The position numbers and the translations under genes were made by a program. From Lichenicoccus roseus (GTDB lineage Bacteria; Pseudomonadota; Alphaproteobacteria; Acetobacterales; Acetobacteraceae), in NCBI RefSeq assembly GCF_005844085.1, contig NZ_VCDI01000009.1:1-57115 (forward strand): a stretch of DNA of 57,115 nucleotides, given 5' to 3'. Shown in pieces: positions 1 through 8,267 of this stretch; position 1 is the first letter of the stretch, and each line of letters opens with the position of its first letter. The notes below the pieces were generated by a model. That model searched no databases. It was not told the DNA's origin and saw only the letters and a program-made list of their open reading frames with translations.

Positions 1-77
<77 letters not shown>

Positions 78-106
78 AGTTCACTGAACACGCTAACAGA
101 GACGGA

Positions 107-134
107 ACGCTGGTCAGCTTGGCCGGCGTCTTTG
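107..134 (+). terminator. Possible weak terminator after tRNA-fMet
   Basis: ACGCTGGTC (107-115) can pair with GGCCGGCGT (121-129) over nine positions if two G-U wobbles are allowed, with a five-base loop. It is followed by CTTTG. The T-run is short, so this is only a candidate intrinsic terminator for the tRNA. The rest of the gap to base 259 shows nothing I can name. Confidence 0.35.
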
Positions 135-259
135 CGTGTCCACAAGCCATGCCGAGGGCACGCATCGCCGAGATCCCGCCGATTACCGTCCTGGACACTT
201 AGGGATATCGACTGGGTGACTGCAATGCTGGTCACGTTGTCTCATGATGTTCAGGCTCG

Positions 260-976
260 CTAGAGCAACGCAGCAAGCCGCATACGACCCCTCAAGACAT
301 CCGCCGAAATGCGCGACCGCGGCCTGCCCGTCTCGATCGCAAGGTTGGATTCGATCAGGCCCGGGCGTCCGCGCATTACTAGGATGCGATCGGCGAGAAC
401 CAGCGCCTCATCCATGTCGTGCGTTATCAGGACAATCGTCGTGGCGTACATGCGGTGCAGTTGCAGCAGGTGATCCTGCATCTGCTCTCGCGTAAACGGA
501 TCCAACGCGCTGAACGGCTCGTCGAGCAGCAGGACCTCGGGTTCCCCCACCAGCCCCCGTGCCAGCGCCACCCGCTGCGCCATGCCCCCCGACAACTGCT
601 TCGGCAACAGGCGGCCCGCCTCCGGCAGACCGATGCGATCGAGCGCCGCGCCGACGGCCCTGTCGCGGTCTGCCTTCTCGTAGCGCCTCAGCCCGAACCC
701 GACATTGTCCGCCACCGTCAGCCACGGCATCAGCCGCGGTTCCTGGAACACGTATCCGACCAGTTCGGGCTTCAGCAGGCCGTCGCCGATGCGGATCATG
801 CCGCTGTCAGGCTGCTCCAGACCGCCCAGGCAACGCAGCAGCGTCGTCTTGCCGCAGCCGCTGCGTCCGATGATCACCGTGATGGTGCCGGCCTCCAGGC
901 GCAGATCGATCGGGCCAAGCACCGTCGCGGCGCCATAGGACTTGCTCAGCCTCTCGACCAGAAGATCATGAGCCAT
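260..976 (-). CDS. Sulfonate/taurine-type ABC transporter ATP-binding protein
   Basis: This is the cytoplasmic ATPase of an importer of the SsuB/TauB class (238 aa, usual size). Visible motifs are Walker A GRSGCGKT (37-44), the Q-loop around Q78, the signature LSGGMAQ (128-134), Walker B VLLLDEP (148-154) and the switch histidine H186 in LITHD. Its ATG shares one base with the permease stop (TGATG), so the two are translationally coupled. It is the last gene of a binding protein-permease-ATPase operon. The family also moves nitrate, cyanate and pyrimidine precursors. Sulfonate is an inference from family resemblance and from the divergent metY-like gene; no ssuD or tauD oxygenase is present. 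Confidence 0.9.
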   Translation of the reverse strand: MAHDLLVERLSKSYGAATVLGPIDLRLEAGTITVIIGRSGCGKTTLLRCLGGLEQPDSGMIRIGDGLLKPELVGYVFQEPRLMPWLTVADNVGFGLRRYEKADRDRAVGAALDRIGLPEAGRLLPKQLSGGMAQRVALARGLVGEPEVLLLDEPFSALDPFTREQMQDHLLQLHRMYATTIVLITHDMDEALVLADRILVMRGRPGLIESNLAIETGRPRSRISADVLRGRMRLAALL

Positions 977-1743
977 CAGCGTAGGTCCGTATCCTGCCAG
1001 GCCACCAGGCGGGCGCCGATCGCGGCCAGGACAAGATCGGTCGCCTTGCCGCAGATCCCGAACAGCAGGATCGCCGCGAGAATCCGCTCGGGCCGCCCGG
1101 TCTGCTCGCCGTCGTCCAGCACGAAACCCAACCCGCTCGACGCCCCAAGCAGTTCAGCTGCGGACACGAACATCCAGCCCAGCCCCAGCTCGCTGCGCAG
1201 CCCTACGATGTAGGACGGCAGCGCGGCCGGCAGTTGGATCCGCAACAGGCATTGCGGCCGGGACAATCCGTGCACCCTGCCGACCTCGAGCAGCTTGCGG
1301 TCGACGCCGGCGATGCCGCTCATCAGGTTGAGGTAGATCGGGAAGAACACGCCGACCGCGATCAGGCTGATCTTCGACGCCTCGAAGATACCCAGCCAGA
1401 GGATGAACAACGGCACCCAGGCCAGCGAGGGCACGCTGCGCAGCGCCTGGATCGTCGGGTCGAGCATACGCCTCGCAAACCCCGACGCGCCGCTCAACGC
1501 CCCCAGAACGGTGCCTGCGACAGCGCCCAGCAGAAACCCGCCGGCAAGCCGTCCGATGGTGGCTCCCACCGCCTGCATCAGCTCGCCGCTCGATGCCATC
1601 GCGATCAGGGCCCGGACGACCTGCAGCGGCGGCGGCAGCACGGCAGCGCCGACCTCTCCACTTGCCGTCGCGATCTCCCACAACCCCAGCACACAGGCCG
1701 GTAGTATCAGGCCCGTCGACCCTGGCAGATGCAGGCGCCGCAT
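976..1743 (-). CDS. Sulfonate/taurine-type ABC transporter permease
   Basis: An integral membrane permease of the SsuC/TauC class with several hydrophobic segments. It carries the EAA-like cytoplasmic loop GRVHGLSRPQCLLRIQLPAA, where the ATPase docks. I place the start at the ATG at 1743, two bases after the binding-protein stop. A TTG at 1749 overlapping that stop would add two residues. Spacing at both ends indicates translation coupled to its neighbours. The substrate cannot be read from the permease; sulfonate or a similar small oxyanion is inferred from family and operon structure. Confidence 0.88.
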   Translation of the reverse strand: MRRLHLPGSTGLILPACVLGLWEIATASGEVGAAVLPPPLQVVRALIAMASSGELMQAVGATIGRLAGGFLLGAVAGTVLGALSGASGFARRMLDPTIQALRSVPSLAWVPLFILWLGIFEASKISLIAVGVFFPIYLNLMSGIAGVDRKLLEVGRVHGLSRPQCLLRIQLPAALPSYIVGLRSELGLGWMFVSAAELLGASSGLGFVLDDGEQTGRPERILAAILLFGICGKATDLVLAAIGARLVAWQDTDLR

Positions 1744-1745
1744 CG

Positions 1746-2714
1746 TCAATCCAGGCCGAGTTCCGTCGTGAACTTGGTGTTGACCAGGGTCGCGGCGGCC
1801 TTGTCGATGTCGGCGCCGGTAGTGATCTTGCCGCTGCTCTTCAGGATCGGCGCTGCCGCCAGGATGCTGGCCCGTTGCTCCGGCCCAACCGCCTCGCCAG
1901 CAAAATCGATGCGGCTTAGCTGGAGCTTCGCGATGTCAAGGCTGAGGCCGGTCGCCTGCCCCAGGATCTGCGCGACCGAAGCCGGATTGGCGATCGCCCA
2001 GCTTCGGGCCCTCGCGTAGGCATGCAGCACCTGCCTGACGATCTCGGGATGCGCCGCTTCGAAATCCTCGCGTACCAGCAAGGTGCCGGGGGACACCAGG
2101 CTCCTGTTGCGGTACAGAAGGTGGTCGTGGTTCTGCAACTGGGCTTCCGCCATGAACGGGTCGAGCCCCGCCCAGGCGTCGACCTGGCCGCTGTCGAGCG
2201 CCTGCCGGCCCAGAGGATGCTGCAGCGGCACGACGACGATGTCCCCGGCACCCAGGCCGACGGTGGCGAGTGCGCGCAGCAGGAAGATGTTCGGATCGGT
2301 GCCCGGCGTCACCGCGACGCGCTTGCCCTTCAGGTCTGCTAGGCCGGAGAGCTTCTCATCTCGTCGGACCACCAGCGCGGTCCATTCCGAAAGCGCGGTG
2401 GTGGCGATGACCTGCACCGGTGTGCCGTTGGTGCGGCCGAGCAAGGCAGCCGAGCCCGATGTCTGGCCGAACTGGATCGAATTGCTTCGAAGATACTCCA
2501 GCGCCTTGTTGCTGCCCTGGCTCAGGATCCAGCGAACCTGCACGCCAGTTCCGACCGCTTCCTGCAGGAACCCCTTTTCCTTCAGGACCAGGCTGAGCGG
2601 ATCGTAGTAGGCGAACGAGATCCCGATCGTCTCGGCGGCGTGGGCCGGGGCGATCCCAAGAAGCCAAAGCCCCGTGCACGCGACGATCGCAACCGCCTTG
2701 CGGATGTGGTCCAT
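1746..2714 (-). CDS. ABC transporter substrate-binding protein, sulfonate/nitrate type
   Basis: A periplasmic solute receptor of the SsuA/TauA/NMT1-like group. I prefer the ATG at 2714 because it gives a classical signal peptide: a short basic start (MDHIRK), a hydrophobic core, and cleavage after AHA. Upstream starts (ATG 2741, TTG 2756) would put charged residues before it. The mature part has the family's two-lobe pattern, with ISFAYYDPLSLVLKEKG near the N-terminus and a KGKRVAVTPGTDPN segment. It is first in the minus-strand ABC operon and divergent from metY. Ligand specificity is not determined by sequence alone. Confidence 0.85.
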   Translation of the reverse strand: MDHIRKAVAIVACTGLWLLGIAPAHAAETIGISFAYYDPLSLVLKEKGFLQEAVGTGVQVRWILSQGSNKALEYLRSNSIQFGQTSGSAALLGRTNGTPVQVIATTALSEWTALVVRRDEKLSGLADLKGKRVAVTPGTDPNIFLLRALATVGLGAGDIVVVPLQHPLGRQALDSGQVDAWAGLDPFMAEAQLQNHDHLLYRNRSLVSPGTLLVREDFEAAHPEIVRQVLHAYARARSWAIANPASVAQILGQATGLSLDIAKLQLSRIDFAGEAVGPEQRASILAAAPILKSSGKITTGADIDKAAATLVNTKFTTELGLD

Positions 2715-2921
2715 CGCGCCGTGCAATCGCGGCGAGGGCATGAAATGCAGGATCAAGGCCGGTCCTCTCGCAGTACGGATGCCTTAACGATCACATAGTC
2801 CAGTCGTTTGAACAACCAGCAGCCGGAGAGCGTAGTACCCCCGCTTGCGCACTGGCTTTTGCACGGCCGACAGGTGTTCATATCAAAAATCAACGTTCAT
2901 CGACCGTGCAGGAGAGCAGCC

Positions 2922-4247
2922 ATGGCCAGTGCAGATGCCCCGGTGACCCCGCCAGAACAGCGCGCCCATTGGCGGCCCGAGACGCTGGCCCTGCACGGCG
3001 GCAACTGGCGGGCCGATCCGGCGACCGGCGCCGTTGCGGTGCCGATCTACCAGACCACCTCCTACCAGTTCCACAACACCGCCCACGCCGCCCGGCTGTT
3101 CGGACTGGAGGAACCTGGCAACATCTACACGCGGATCGGCAATCCGACCCACGACGTGCTGGAGACGCGCCTGAGCGCGCTCGAGGGCGGAGCGGCCGCG
3201 GTGGCGCTTGCCTCCGGCCAGGCCGCGTCCGCCATGGCGGTGCTGACGGTGGCGCAGTCAGGCGACAATATCGTGAGCTCGACCGACCTCTATGGTGGCA
3301 CATGGGCGCTGTTCGCCAACACGCTCGGGCGGCTCGGCATCGAGGCCCGGTTCGTCGACCCAGCGGATCCTGAGGCCTTTGCCCGGGTGTCCGACGAGCG
3401 GACCCGGGCCTGGTATGGCGAGACCCTGCCCAACCCCAAGCTGGAGGTCTTCCCGGTCGCCGAGGTCGCCGCCCTGGGACGCCGGCTCGGGATCCCGCTC
3501 ATCGTCGACAACACCGCCTCGCCGGTGATTGCCCGGCCGCTCGATCACGGCGCGGCTGTGGTGGTCTATTCGGCGACCAAGTTCATCGGCGGCCACGGCA
3601 CGACCATCGGCGGCGTGATCATCGATGGCGGCACCTTCCCGTGGGAGCAGCATGCCGAGCGCTTCCCCCTGCTGTCGCAGCCGGACAATGCCTATCACGG
3701 CGTGAACTGGATCGAAGCTGCGAAGCCGCTTGGACCGGTCGCCTTCGCCCTGCGGACGCGCGTCGTGCTGCTGCGCGATCTTGGCGCTGCCTTGTCGCCC
3801 TTCTCGGCATTCCAGTTGATCCAGGGCCTCGAGACCCTGCCGCTGCGCATGCGGCAGCACAGCGCGAATGCCGAAGCCGTGGCCGCTTACCTGAACGGGC
3901 ATGAAGCCGTCGTGCGCGTGGTGCATCCGTCCCTGCAGACCGGCGAGGCCCGTCGACGCGCGGATGCCATCTTGCGTGGTGGCCATGGGGCGCTGGTCGG
4001 CTTCGAATTGCGTAGCGCGGAGGCCGGGCGGAATTTCATCGAGCGCCTCAGGCTGTTCTATCACGTGGCCAACATCGGCGACGCCCGCTCTCTTGCGATC
4101 CATCCGGCTACGACGACCCATTCACAGCTTACCGAGATCGAGCAGCAGGCGACCGGGGTGAGCACGGGCTACGTGCGCCTGTCGATCGGCATCGAGCATA
4201 TCGATGATATCGTGGCTGACCTCGAGCAGGCGCTGAAGCCTGGCTGA
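2922..4247 (+). CDS. metY: O-acetylhomoserine sulfhydrylase-like PLP enzyme
   Basis: A cytoplasmic PLP enzyme of the Cys/Met metabolism family. The closest role is O-acetylhomoserine (thiol)-lyase, making homocysteine from O-acetylhomoserine and sulfide. It has 441 aa, typical for MetY and longer than cystathionine enzymes. The PLP lysine is K220 in SATKFIGGHGT. RPETLALHGG near the start and VSTGYVRLSIGIEH near the end are family signatures. The ATG at 2922 is chosen because GGAG lies seven bases upstream; the frame stays open back to 2808 but that part does not look coding. It is divergent from the sulfonate-type importer, consistent with a sulfur-acquisition locus. I looked for a SAM-II riboswitch upstream and did not see one. 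Confidence 0.85.
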   Translation: MASADAPVTPPEQRAHWRPETLALHGGNWRADPATGAVAVPIYQTTSYQFHNTAHAARLFGLEEPGNIYTRIGNPTHDVLETRLSALEGGAAAVALASGQAASAMAVLTVAQSGDNIVSSTDLYGGTWALFANTLGRLGIEARFVDPADPEAFARVSDERTRAWYGETLPNPKLEVFPVAEVAALGRRLGIPLIVDNTASPVIARPLDHGAAVVVYSATKFIGGHGTTIGGVIIDGGTFPWEQHAERFPLLSQPDNAYHGVNWIEAAKPLGPVAFALRTRVVLLRDLGAALSPFSAFQLIQGLETLPLRMRQHSANAEAVAAYLNGHEAVVRVVHPSLQTGEARRRADAILRGGHGALVGFELRSAEAGRNFIERLRLFYHVANIGDARSLAIHPATTTHSQLTEIEQQATGVSTGYVRLSIGIEHIDDIVADLEQALKPG

Positions 4248-4412
4248 AATCCTTCGAAGCCGCCCGCCCCTCATCACGAGGACGGCAGCAGCTGCCCGAT
4301 GCCTGGGCCTGGAACCTCGTAGGAATGGAGACGTTCGCCAACCCTCTAGATCAGTGCATCCGCATTCCGCGCCGAGGATTGGCTCCTGTTTCTCCATCTC
4401 GATCTGGCTCTG

Positions 4413-5264
4413 TTGTCGTCCCTGAGAGAAATCGGCGAGCTCAAGCGAGTGCGGTCGGCCTCGCGTGGCGGCAGCATTGGCGAGCGCCTGTTCCTGAATT
4501 CATGGTCCGCCCTCGACAACGGGGTCGATGTCGAAGACGTGATGCGGTCATGCGTGACTGCCACCGCCGCAGCCTCGGTCCTCGGCGATATCGACAGCAA
4601 CACATTGCACGACCTCGATGTAGCTCCCGAAGTTGCAGCGCGGATCCTGCAAGAGGCCGCCCGGTCAGTTCGGAGCCTGCCTTGGTTCGGCGAAGCTGCA
4701 GCATTGCCACAAGACCAGCCGGCGCCCGGCTTCGCTGTTCTGCTTGCACACCAGCCCCGCGCCGGCATCACCTGCCCGGGCCGTCCTCGCATCATCCTGG
4801 AGCCGCCGGAAAACCACGCCGAGCATTGCTGGGCCGTTGCCGTCTTCGGCGTGGCGCTCGCGCAAGGTTTCGGAGCAGATCCGGTGACGGTCTGGCTTGC
4901 CGGGATGGCTCATCATCTCCACAACGCGTTCCTGCCAGACTCCGGTTTTGCCGGCGAAGTGCTGCTAGGAGACCAGCTAGAACCCGTCATGCAGCGCGCG
5001 ACGGAGCGCGCACTGGACGGGCTGTCACCGGACCTGCGTGATCGTGTCCGCAATGCGCGGCATTGTCTTGCCGATGCCGAGACGCCGGAAGGCCGGGCTT
5101 TCCATGCGGCCGATACGCTGGATCGTGTGTGGCAGATCGACCAGCACCTGCGCGCCGGCCGCCTCGACCTGAACTACGTGCTGAACGACATGGCGCTTGT
5201 CCATGACGGCCCGGTGAAGGCGTTCCAGGATGAGTTGCTGCGCGCTGCAGGCCTGCTGACGTGA
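4413..5264 (+). CDS. HD-domain-like protein, first gene of YcaO cluster
   Basis: Function not recognised with confidence. The central part (ENHAEHCWAVAVFGVAL, then GMAHHLHNAF, later FHAADTLDRV) has the spacing of an HD-type metal phosphohydrolase fold, but the central HD pair reads HH and may not be a classical metal site. The stop overlaps the next start as GTGA, so it belongs to the operon. The start is uncertain. TTG at 4413 is the first usual start in frame, yet the frame is open back to a stop at 4347 and the intervening codons also read like protein (AEDWLLFLHLDLALLSS). An upstream start in another frame, an unusual start codon or a frameshift is possible. The stretch 4248-4412 holds nothing else I can name. 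Confidence 0.6.
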   Translation: MSSLREIGELKRVRSASRGGSIGERLFLNSWSALDNGVDVEDVMRSCVTATAAASVLGDIDSNTLHDLDVAPEVAARILQEAARSVRSLPWFGEAAALPQDQPAPGFAVLLAHQPRAGITCPGRPRIILEPPENHAEHCWAVAVFGVALAQGFGADPVTVWLAGMAHHLHNAFLPDSGFAGEVLLGDQLEPVMQRATERALDGLSPDLRDRVRNARHCLADAETPEGRAFHAADTLDRVWQIDQHLRAGRLDLNYVLNDMALVHDGPVKAFQDELLRAAGLLT

Positions 5265-6394
5265 CCGGACTGCTGAGCCCTGCGAACGGACAGAAGTTGC
5301 GGCGCGACGGCCCACACGCTCTTCATGACGGCGAACGCCGGTGGCCCGTCGTCGATGGCATTCCCTTCCTCCGCGTCGGTCGTGAAGCGCTGGTGGAAGC
5401 ATCGCTACGTCACCTGGATGAGGGCCGCCCGGACGCGGCGTTGGCGTTGCTGCTCGCTGATCAGGATGACTGGTGGACCGGCCCTCCGATGGCACCAGGC
5501 TCCCTGCTCGGCCTGATCAGGCAACGTGACCAGCTGACATTGCGGGAAGCGATGACGCATCTGGGCTGGGGCCGCGTCGGCGACTATTTTTCCCACCGTT
5601 GGACCGACCCCACGTTCCTTGCCGGCCTCGCCCTCACAGAGGCGCATTGGAACGACCCGTCGGTCGCTTTCGAGCTCGCCTGCGGGATCGGGCACCATCT
5701 TCGCGCGCTTCACCAGCAGGGCGTGACCGTCGTTGGTGCGGACGTGGTTTTCTCGAAGCTGTGGATCGCCCGTCACTGGATCGTCCGGAACGCGACCCTG
5801 ATCTGCTTCGACGCCGCGGCGCCCTGGCCGATCGCGGGACAGGAATTCGACCTTGTCGCCTGTCACGACGCCTTCTATTTCCTGGAGCCCAAGGCAGTTA
5901 TTCTCGATCGCCTGCGCGCGTTGTCCGGCTCCGGCGTGCTGCTGGTGAGCCACGTCCATAACCGCGACTGGCCCAACCTTTCCTCGGGCGCCGCGATGAC
6001 GGCCCCCGACCTTCAAGCGATGGCGCCAGACGCTACGATCTACGATGACAGCGAACTGACCCGGGCGCTGGTCGAGGCCCGTGCGGCTGCGATCGCGCAT
6101 CCGGACGACCTGGCGCATGTGGAGGCATTCGGGCTGGCGATCGGGAAGGGGCCTGCGCGTCCTGTCGAAGGCTGGCTCGGCCTGCCCCACAGCGACGCAT
6201 TGTTGCGTCGCAATCCGCTCTACGCCGCCGACGGCGAGGTCGAGTGGCCCTCGGAGCGATACCGGCGCGAGTACGCCGAACGGGCTACCTATCCCGAAAG
6301 GAGCCGGATGCCGCCCAGCATGCTTCGCAGCCAGGCGCCGGCCGAATGCATCAGGCGCCGCGAACTGGTCGACCTGCCGGAGCGGTGGGGGTGA
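5261..6394 (+). CDS. SAM-dependent methyltransferase with Trm112-like N-terminus
   Basis: A 377-aa class I methyltransferase. Residues 1-40 resemble the Trm112/YcaR-type domain (LLSPANGQKL, then RRWPVVDGIPFL), though its zinc cysteines are absent. The SAM site follows: motif I ELACGIGHH at 138-146, VVGADVVFSKL as the acidic loop, then FDLVACHDAFYFLEP. The C-terminal third (from about 215) matches no fold I recognise and may hold substrate specificity. The GTG start overlaps the previous stop (GTGA), and the stop overlaps the next start the same way. In context it probably methylates an intermediate of the cluster product; the acceptor is unknown. Confidence 0.8.
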   Translation: MTGLLSPANGQKLRRDGPHALHDGERRWPVVDGIPFLRVGREALVEASLRHLDEGRPDAALALLLADQDDWWTGPPMAPGSLLGLIRQRDQLTLREAMTHLGWGRVGDYFSHRWTDPTFLAGLALTEAHWNDPSVAFELACGIGHHLRALHQQGVTVVGADVVFSKLWIARHWIVRNATLICFDAAAPWPIAGQEFDLVACHDAFYFLEPKAVILDRLRALSGSGVLLVSHVHNRDWPNLSSGAAMTAPDLQAMAPDATIYDDSELTRALVEARAAAIAHPDDLAHVEAFGLAIGKGPARPVEGWLGLPHSDALLRRNPLYAADGEVEWPSERYRREYAERATYPERSRMPPSMLRSQAPAECIRRRELVDLPERWG

Positions 6395-7431
6395 TCGCCG
6401 TCGCAGGGCCGCTCAACTGGGGGATCGTCGGCTACGGCTGGGTGGCGCGTGATTTCGCCGCCCCCGCGATCCAGGCGGCCGGACATCGCGTGCATGCGAT
6501 CCACGATCCTTCGGCGACCGCGCAGGCGGCAGCTCGCGCTGCGGGGATCGTTGCCCATTCGTCGGTGGATGCTCTGCTGGCGGATCCGGCCGTCGAAATC
6601 GTCTATGTCGCCACACCGAACCATCGGCACCGCGACCCCGCCGTCGCCGCTCTCGAAACCGGCCGCCCGGTGCTGTGCGAGAAGCCGATGGCAGCCACCG
6701 TTGTCGAGGCGGAGGCGATCGCGGCTGCGGCCATCCGGACCGGCGTACTGTACGGAACCGCCTTCGATCAGCGACACCATCCGTCGCACGCCGCCATGCG
6801 TGACATGCTGCGGAACGGTCGCCTCGGGACGGTCACCGCGATACGCATCTGCTATGCCTGCTGGCTGGGTGCCGACTGGTCGGCGACCGAAGACGCATCG
6901 AACTGGCGTATCGACCCCGCCGCGGCCGGGGGCGGGGCGCTGATGGATCTGGCGCCGCACGGACTCGATCTCGTGCATTTCTTGCTCGGGGATCCCATCG
7001 AAACCGTCACCGCCCTGGTCCAGCACCGCGTGCATCGCTACGCGGTCGATGATGGCGCGATGATCCTGGGCCGCACCCGCGGCGGCGTGCTGGCTTCGCT
7101 GCATGTGGCCTATAATCATCCGGAGAGCTTGCCGCGCCGGAGATTGGAGGTGATCGGCACTGGCGGCATGCTGGTGGCGGAGAACACCATGGGGCAGGAG
7201 CCCGGCGGCTCGCTCATCCTGCACGATGCAGCCTCCGGTCAGGCGACACCGATCGCCGTGGAGAATGCGCACGCCTCGCCGTTCACGCGGCAGATGAACG
7301 CCTTCGGCGAGGCTGTTCGCGGCGGCCCGCGTGACGATTTCGATGCCGTTCGCGACCTGCGGACGATGCGCCTGCTGCAGCGCGCCTACGACCAGAGTGC
7401 GGCTCTCGCGGAATCCCCGGCATGCCGCTGA
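6391..7431 (+). CDS. Gfo/Idh/MocA-family NAD(P)-dependent oxidoreductase
   Basis: A sugar or cyclitol oxidoreductase of 346 aa. It has an N-terminal Rossmann fold with GIVGYGWVA (11-19), the family motif CEKP with its catalytic lysine (EKP, 97-99), and the C-terminal signature GGGALMDLAPHGLDLVHFLL. Enzymes of this family oxidise or reduce hydroxyls on sugars, inositols and nucleotide sugars. GTG at 6391 is chosen because it overlaps the methyltransferase stop (GTGA) and places the Rossmann motif close to the N-terminus; a longer open frame upstream lies inside the methyltransferase gene. It overlaps the next gene by 10 bases. A role in building a sugar-derived moiety is inferred. Confidence 0.87.
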   Translation: MIAVAGPLNWGIVGYGWVARDFAAPAIQAAGHRVHAIHDPSATAQAAARAAGIVAHSSVDALLADPAVEIVYVATPNHRHRDPAVAALETGRPVLCEKPMAATVVEAEAIAAAAIRTGVLYGTAFDQRHHPSHAAMRDMLRNGRLGTVTAIRICYACWLGADWSATEDASNWRIDPAAAGGGALMDLAPHGLDLVHFLLGDPIETVTALVQHRVHRYAVDDGAMILGRTRGGVLASLHVAYNHPESLPRRRLEVIGTGGMLVAENTMGQEPGGSLILHDAASGQATPIAVENAHASPFTRQMNAFGEAVRGGPRDDFDAVRDLRTMRLLQRAYDQSAALAESPACR

Positions 7432-8267
7432 GTTATTTCGCCTGCTCGAACTGCGGTCACTGGCAGCACTATTTCGCCACGCCGCCGGACTGCCCCGTCT
7501 GCACCGACGTTCGCAACGACCTGCCCGAGGATGGCTGGGATTTCCGCACCGAGGCTGCGGTGGCTGCCATGCTGACCGGGAGCTGGCGAAAGGTGGGTCG
7601 TGACATGGTGGCCTTCACCACCGGGCCGCGGTTCGGCCTGAACGGCACCGGATGGCTGCTGCCGGACCCGCGTGGCAACGTCGCCTTCGAGGCCGCGCCG
7701 TACTACACGCCGCCGATGCTCGATGAAATCCACCGGCTTGGAGGGATACGCTATCTGAGCGCCAGCCACGTGCACGGATATGGCGCGCTCTGGCAACTGC
7801 AGCGCGAGTTCCAGCCCGAGATCGTGGCGATCCAGCGTGAGGATCTGCGCATGACGAAGGCGTTCCGCGTGAACTGGCCGTTCGACGACCGGCTCGAGCT
7901 CCCTACCGGCCAGACGCTGGTGCATGTCGGCGGCCACTACGAGGGGCAGGCGGTACTGCACGATCCGCGGCGTCGTACCCTGTTCTGCGGAGATGCCTTC
8001 AAGATCGACCAGGATTCGCTCGGCAACAACGTGGCGATGTCGTCGCACAAGGCCTTCCACAAGGACATCCCGCTGACACCCGCCGAACTTTCCCGCTATC
8101 GCGCGGTTGTCGAACCGCTTGATTTCGACACCGTGTGCACGCCGTTCGAGATCGGCACCGGCATCACGCCCGGCATGGCGGTCGCGGTGCTGCAGGACGG
8201 CATGCGCGACCCTCCCGCGGTGCGGCGGATCCCGATCGAGGACCTGAAGCGCAGGAGCATGAAATGA
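7422..8267 (+). CDS. Zinc-ribbon metallo-beta-lactamase-fold protein
   Basis: A 281-aa protein with two parts. Residues 8-27 form a rubredoxin/zinc-ribbon-like knuckle (C8, C11, C24, C27). The rest has the metallo-beta-lactamase layout: HVHGYG at 116-121, HVGGHYEG with H172, LFCGDAFKID with D191, and a late histidine in SSHKAFH. The normal HxHxDH metal motif is reduced to H116-V-H118-G-Y-G, so one of the two metal sites should be altered. Related fold members include hydrolases and PqqB, but I cannot assign a reaction. It is coupled to YcaO by an ATGA overlap, with AGGAG six bases before that start, suggesting the two proteins act together. Confidence 0.75.
   Translation: MPLSYFACSNCGHWQHYFATPPDCPVCTDVRNDLPEDGWDFRTEAAVAAMLTGSWRKVGRDMVAFTTGPRFGLNGTGWLLPDPRGNVAFEAAPYYTPPMLDEIHRLGGIRYLSASHVHGYGALWQLQREFQPEIVAIQREDLRMTKAFRVNWPFDDRLELPTGQTLVHVGGHYEGQAVLHDPRRRTLFCGDAFKIDQDSLGNNVAMSSHKAFHKDIPLTPAELSRYRAVVEPLDFDTVCTPFEIGTGITPGMAVAVLQDGMRDPPAVRRIPIEDLKRRSMK

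Noticed and set aside
2757-2921. SAM-II or SAM/SAH riboswitch upstream of metY
   Set aside because: I looked for the conserved pseudoknot sequences expected in alphaproteobacteria and did not find them.
8135-8263. Extended N-terminus for the YcaO protein
   Set aside because: The extension lies within the MBL gene in another frame; ATG 8264 has AGGAG six bases upstream and the usual ATGA overlap.
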